From contig NZ_JACHCR010000006.1 in NCBI RefSeq assembly GCF_014205845.1, positions 186,001 through 250,000 on the forward strand: a stretch of DNA of 64,000 nt. Reading direction: 5' to 3'. The translations under genes were made by a program, and so were the position numbers. The notes below the pieces were generated by a model. That model was not told the origin of the DNA. It saw only the letters and a program-made list of their open reading frames with translations, and ran no database searches. Shown here piece by piece: positions 60,452 through 64,000 of this stretch; within the stretch, counting starts at the first letter, position 1, and each line of letters begins with the position of its first letter. Origin of the DNA: Mucilaginibacter cryoferens. GTDB taxonomy: Bacteria > Bacteroidota > Bacteroidia > Sphingobacteriales > Sphingobacteriaceae.

Positions 60452-60648
60452 GGCCTGGAAGGGCTAACAAATTTTAAAGGTTTTATTAAAAATTAAAACC
60501 ACCGATTAGGTGGATGGCCATTGTTTTGACTAAAAATAGCATTTAAAAACTCGCGTAAAGTTTGGAAACGGATCAGGAGCCGGGGTGCGCTGGGCGCCCT
60601 GGCAAATATCCGGACAGTTTTACAAGAGAGAAATGAATGCACACTGAT

Positions 60649-61611
60649 ATGAAAAAAGGAAATATACTTCTGGTTATTACAGCTATCAGCACATTGATAA
60701 GCTTTATGAGTTTTGTTGGCACTAAAGATGATGTGCAAACCAAAGAGCAATTGGGCGAAAAACTATTTTTCGATCCTATACTGTCTGGCGATAATACCAT
60801 CAGCTGCTCATCATGCCATAAACCGGAGTTTGCATTTGCCGATACCACTAAATTTAGCATTGGTATAAACGGTAACCTTACTTCAAGAAATTCGCCGGGT
60901 TTAACTAACCTTTCCGGCCGGCCGCACCTTTTTTGGGATGGACGTGCCTCATCATTGGAAGAGCAGGCACTGGGACCCATAACATCGGCTACAGAAATGG
61001 GGCTTCCGATTGAGGATGCCGTAAAGAAATTAAATGATAATAAATACTACGCTGATGCATTTCAAAAGATATTTAAATCAACACCCACCAAAGATAATCT
61101 GTTGAAGGCCATTGCCTCTTTTGAGCGCACACTGGAGACCTCAAACAGCCCTTATGATCGTTATATCAATGGCGACGATAACGCTTTATCGGCTTCTGCC
61201 GCACGCGGCCGTTTATTGTTTATTGGTAAAGCCAATTGTAATACCTGCCACTCTGGCGAAGATTTTACAGCCGATAGGTTCAAAAGCATTGGGCTGTACA
61301 ATGGTAAAGATCTGAATGACCCGGGCCGTTCAAAGATCACTAACAACAAAACGGAAGATGGCGAATTTAAAATTCCAAGCTTGCGCAATGTAGCTGTAAC
61401 CGCTCCTTATATGCATAACGGAAAGTTTAAAACGCTGAAAAGTGTAGTTGAATACTATAACAACCCCTCTCTTGTTGTTAAGGATGGCATTAACCGCGAT
61501 CTGTCGCTGGATAAGCCTTTGAATCTTAATGACGGAGAAATAAGCGATATAGTTGAATTTTTAAAAGCGCTTACCGACGATCGTTTTAAACAAAAACTCG
61601 CCTCAAACTAA
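60649..61611 (+). CDS. Di-heme cytochrome c peroxidase (CcpA/MauG family)
   Basis: 320 residues from the ATG at 60649, which gives a normal signal start (MKKGNILLVITAISTL); an ATG four codons earlier is possible. Two heme sites are present: ISCSSCHKPEFAFAD (CxxCH, first heme) and CNTCHSGEDFTADRF (second). GLTNLSGRPHLFWDGRASSL and IPSLRNVAVTAPYMHNGKF (axial Met/His region) are typical. It reduces peroxide in the periplasm with electrons from cytochrome or quinol carriers. It follows YceI after about 200 bases that include no clear promoter. Confidence 0.92.
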   Translation: MKKGNILLVITAISTLISFMSFVGTKDDVQTKEQLGEKLFFDPILSGDNTISCSSCHKPEFAFADTTKFSIGINGNLTSRNSPGLTNLSGRPHLFWDGRASSLEEQALGPITSATEMGLPIEDAVKKLNDNKYYADAFQKIFKSTPTKDNLLKAIASFERTLETSNSPYDRYINGDDNALSASAARGRLLFIGKANCNTCHSGEDFTADRFKSIGLYNGKDLNDPGRSKITNNKTEDGEFKIPSLRNVAVTAPYMHNGKFKTLKSVVEYYNNPSLVVKDGINRDLSLDKPLNLNDGEISDIVEFLKALTDDRFKQKLASN

Positions 61612-61660
61612 AAATAATCCCCCTGTTAAATAATTAATTAATCACGGACAGCTGCTGTAA

Positions 61661-61702
61661 ATGCGAGGTGTAAACACCCGCTATTGCCACCGCTTTGTCT
61701 AA
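61661..61702 (+). CDS. Small ORF MRGVNTRYCHRFV before the TonB receptor gene
   Basis: A 13-codon ORF with one Cys (RYCHRFV) ends 13 bases before the receptor start. Its length and position recall the leader frames upstream, but a single Cys is weak evidence. It could be coupled to translation of the receptor gene. Confidence 0.35.
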   Translation: MRGVNTRYCHRFV

Positions 61703-61715
61703 AAACTATTGTAAA

Positions 61716-64000
61716 ATGAAGAAAATTATACTCTTGCTTATATTTTTCAGCCTGGCATACGGGCAAAATATATTCGCACAAAAACGAACGGTAAGCGGAA
61801 TTGTTACTGCTGCCGATGATAAGGCACCTTTGCCTGGCGTATCCATCCGCATTAAAGGATTGAATGAAGGTGCAGTTACCAAAGCCGATGGTACTTTTAG
61901 TATTGTAGTACGTAATGGTAAATACCTGGTGTTTTCCTTTTTAGGCTATGAAAGCCAGGAAGTAGAGATCGATGGGCACAAAGAGTTCAATGTTGTTTTG
62001 AAGCCAGCCGGTAACGATCTGAATGAGGTGCAAATAGTTGGCTCGCGCAACGCCAACCGTACCAAGCTTAACTCTGCTTCGGCTGTTGATGTTATAGACA
62101 TTAAGCCATTGTTGGAATCTGCCCCGCAAACCAGCGTAACGCAGTTGCTGCAATACATTTCGCCGTCGTTTCACTCGGTTAACGGGAGTAACGCCGGAGA
62201 TGCAGGTTCGGCGTTAAGCTTGGCACAACTTCGCGGATTGGGACCCGATCAGGTGCTGGTATTGGTAAATGGTAAACGCAGACACAAAAGCGCCAACGTA
62301 AATTATGGAGGCCTGGGCAATGGATCTACCGGGTACGATTTAAATTCTATCCCCGCCGGTTCAATTGACAGGATAGAGATTTTACGCGATGGTGCAGCGG
62401 CTCAGTATGGCTCTGATGCTATTGCCGGTGTTATCAATATTGTACTTAAGAAAAAAACGGATGACCTGTCGGTTAACACTTCGGGCAGCACCCGCAGGCG
62501 TGGTGATGGAGCTACTACCCGTACCAGCGTTAATTATGGTGTGGGTTTGGGGAACACAGGCGGCTACATTAATGCCACTGCTGAGTACGCAACACAAGCT
62601 ATTGCGCTGCCCGCCGGAAGGGCCGATGCCGGATTATATAACGGACCTATTTATGGAGGCGGTGCCAATACCCGGGGATATGATGCTATTTATACCAAAG
62701 CTATTGATGATGCTATTTTAGCAAGCCGTGGTATTAATCGTCACTTCTTCGATCAGCGTGGTGGCGGGGCTAATCCGGGACAGGATGCGTTACTGTCTTT
62801 TAACGCGGGTTTTCCGTTAAATAAAACTACCGATATATACGCGTTTGGTGGTATCAGTAGTCGTAACTCGCAGTTTACAGCTGTTTATCGCTTGCCCGGA
62901 TGGACATCACGCAATAACAACTTTATTTACCCTGATGGATTTTTACCGGATATGGAAAACAACATAGTAGATGGTTCCATTGCTGTGGGTATAAAAGGTA
63001 AAGTAGGCGATTGGAATGTAGACCTATCTAACGTATTCGGAAAAAATAGTTTTTCTAACAGGGTAGATAATTCTTTGAATGCCAGCCTTGGATTAAAAAG
63101 CCCGACCAGTTTTGATGCAGGCAGATATAACGCCGGGCAGAATACGACCGGACTTGATTTTAGCCGTTATTTCGAAAAGGTTTTAAAAGGTTTGAACGTT
63201 GCGTTTGGTGCACAACACCGCATAGAAAGCTTCCAGATCATCGCCGGCGAAGAAGGCTCTTATTCTAAGGCAGACCAACGTACTATTGTTGATGTGGATA
63301 CTACCACAGGCGGTATTCCTTACCTGTCAAATGCCGGGGTAACGTCGCTAAATGGCCTCGCGGCGGGTTCGCAGATCCATTTGGGTTTCCGGCCAGAGAA
63401 CGCGGTGAATGTAAGCCGCTCTATAACTGCCGGCTATGCCGATGTGGAATTGAATGTAACTAAGGCCTGGTTAATATCTGGTGCTGGTCGCGCGGAGTAT
63501 TTTTCAGACTTTGGTAACGTATTTACCTGGAAAGCCGCTACCCGTTACAGCTTTGCAAGATGGTTAAACATCCGTGGATCTGCCAATACGGGCTTCCGGG
63601 CACCAGATCTGGCACAGTCTTATTACACCTCTATTTCTACCACGTTTCAGCAGGGTAAGGGGGTCGATATCTTAACCGCCTCCAATCAAAGCGCAGCAGC
63701 AAGAGCATTGGGGATACCTAAACTAACACCCGAAAAATCAAAAGGATATGCGCTGGGGCTTACCTCTGCACCCGGCAGCAATATAGAATTAACTGTGGAT
63801 GCTTACCTGATCGACATTGATAACAGGGTTGGTAATACCGGCAACTTTACATCTACAGATGTTAACCTCCCGGCAGATGTTAAAACGCTTTTTCAGCAAA
63901 CAGGCGCGGCCCAGGCAAATTTCTTTTATAATGAATTTAGCACCCGCACTAAAGGGGTAGAATTTACAGGCAGCTATAAGGTACTACTGGATAAAGGAAA
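61716..64000 (+). CDS. TonB-dependent receptor, partial (3' end outside window)
   Basis: At least 761 residues, open to the right edge. A signal peptide (ending NIFAQ) is followed by a carboxypeptidase regulatory-like domain (about 23-105, VSGIVTAADDKAPLPGVSIR). The plug (about 115-240) has LRGLGPDQVLVLVNGKRRHK and EILRDGAAAQYGSDAIAGVI, and the rest is barrel strands. The plug is of the classic siderophore/vitamin type rather than SusC, and no SusD partner is seen. It could import a metal complex or a sulfur compound; its position in the redox/sulfur neighbourhood is the only hint. Confidence 0.9.
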   Translation, partial: MKKIILLLIFFSLAYGQNIFAQKRTVSGIVTAADDKAPLPGVSIRIKGLNEGAVTKADGTFSIVVRNGKYLVFSFLGYESQEVEIDGHKEFNVVLKPAGNDLNEVQIVGSRNANRTKLNSASAVDVIDIKPLLESAPQTSVTQLLQYISPSFHSVNGSNAGDAGSALSLAQLRGLGPDQVLVLVNGKRRHKSANVNYGGLGNGSTGYDLNSIPAGSIDRIEILRDGAAAQYGSDAIAGVINIVLKKKTDDLSVNTSGSTRRRGDGATTRTSVNYGVGLGNTGGYINATAEYATQAIALPAGRADAGLYNGPIYGGGANTRGYDAIYTKAIDDAILASRGINRHFFDQRGGGANPGQDALLSFNAGFPLNKTTDIYAFGGISSRNSQFTAVYRLPGWTSRNNNFIYPDGFLPDMENNIVDGSIAVGIKGKVGDWNVDLSNVFGKNSFSNRVDNSLNASLGLKSPTSFDAGRYNAGQNTTGLDFSRYFEKVLKGLNVAFGAQHRIESFQIIAGEEGSYSKADQRTIVDVDTTTGGIPYLSNAGVTSLNGLAAGSQIHLGFRPENAVNVSRSITAGYADVELNVTKAWLISGAGRAEYFSDFGNVFTWKAATRYSFARWLNIRGSANTGFRAPDLAQSYYTSISTTFQQGKGVDILTASNQSAAARALGIPKLTPEKSKGYALGLTSAPGSNIELTVDAYLIDIDNRVGNTGNFTSTDVNLPADVKTLFQQTGAAQANFFYNEFSTRTKGVEFTGSYKVLLDKG

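Noticed and set aside
1..64000. CRISPR arrays, tRNA or rRNA genes, integrases or insertion sequences
   Set aside because: No regularly spaced direct repeats, cloverleaf-like sequences, rRNA stretches or transposase motifs were noticed on reading both strands.

Overview
The window looks like a chromosomal segment of a Bacteroidota member, most probably Sphingobacteriaceae near Mucilaginibacter or Pedobacter. The reasons are a SusC/SusD pair, LytS/LytTR signalling, a membrane-anchored LuxR-type regulator with a propeller sensor, FtsX-type permeases, TANNTTTG-type -7 promoter boxes, weak ribosome binding sites, moderate GC and very dense carbohydrate-active genes. This is inference from gene content; no rRNA is present. 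No tRNA, rRNA, CRISPR array or transposase was seen.

Layout. (1) 1-4 kb: end of an ATP-grasp/PqqD pair, a lone receiver protein, a LytTR two-component system and a SnoaL-like protein. (2) 4-9.3 kb: a complete, translationally coupled phosphotransferase operon on the minus strand (EIIA, EIIB, fused EIIC-EIID, EI, HPr, then an amino-sugar-6-phosphate deaminase), divergent from a GH9 glycosidase at 9.8 kb. A dyad operator candidate lies between them. A full sugar PTS is rare in this phylum. (3) 11.6-22.4 kb: a two-domain redoxin, an ABC permease, a propeller/LuxR regulator, a LiaF-like protein, a deacetylase/acetyltransferase pair and an OmpA protein. (4) 23-45 kb: SusC, SusD and two lipoproteins, then GH127 and GH146 beta-L-arabinofuranosidases, a DapA-family lyase, an AraC regulator, an amino-acid permease, an S9 prolyl-type peptidase and a large GH43 protein. 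Together these could take apart arabinosylated hydroxyproline-rich plant glycoproteins and use the hydroxyproline. (5) 45-47 kb: an Lrp regulator divergent from threonine dehydrogenase.

(6) 47-57 kb is the most interesting part. A minus-strand operon encodes a family 2A encapsulin shell, a cysteine desulfurase with a 240-residue disordered cargo-type extension, a serine acetyltransferase and a cation/proton antiporter. Around it are a PhyH dioxygenase, an SDR, a papain-like exported protein, a free-standing DsbD N-terminal domain and tandem TlpA-like redoxins. Five intergenic regions share a partly palindromic element (core CTAYTAAWTCTATAGA) that overlaps or lies just upstream of promoter boxes. 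Several of the same leaders carry tiny ORFs ending in or containing runs of cysteine codons (CSCCC, NCCCCR, RCCC, CCYCHC). One leader also holds a convincing S-box (SAM-I) riboswitch. I read this as a sulfur/cysteine-responsive regulon built around a cysteine-desulfurase nanocompartment.

(7) 57-64 kb: the riboswitch-led genes: two TlpA paralogues, a YceI protein, a di-heme cytochrome c peroxidase and a TonB-dependent receptor that runs off the right edge.
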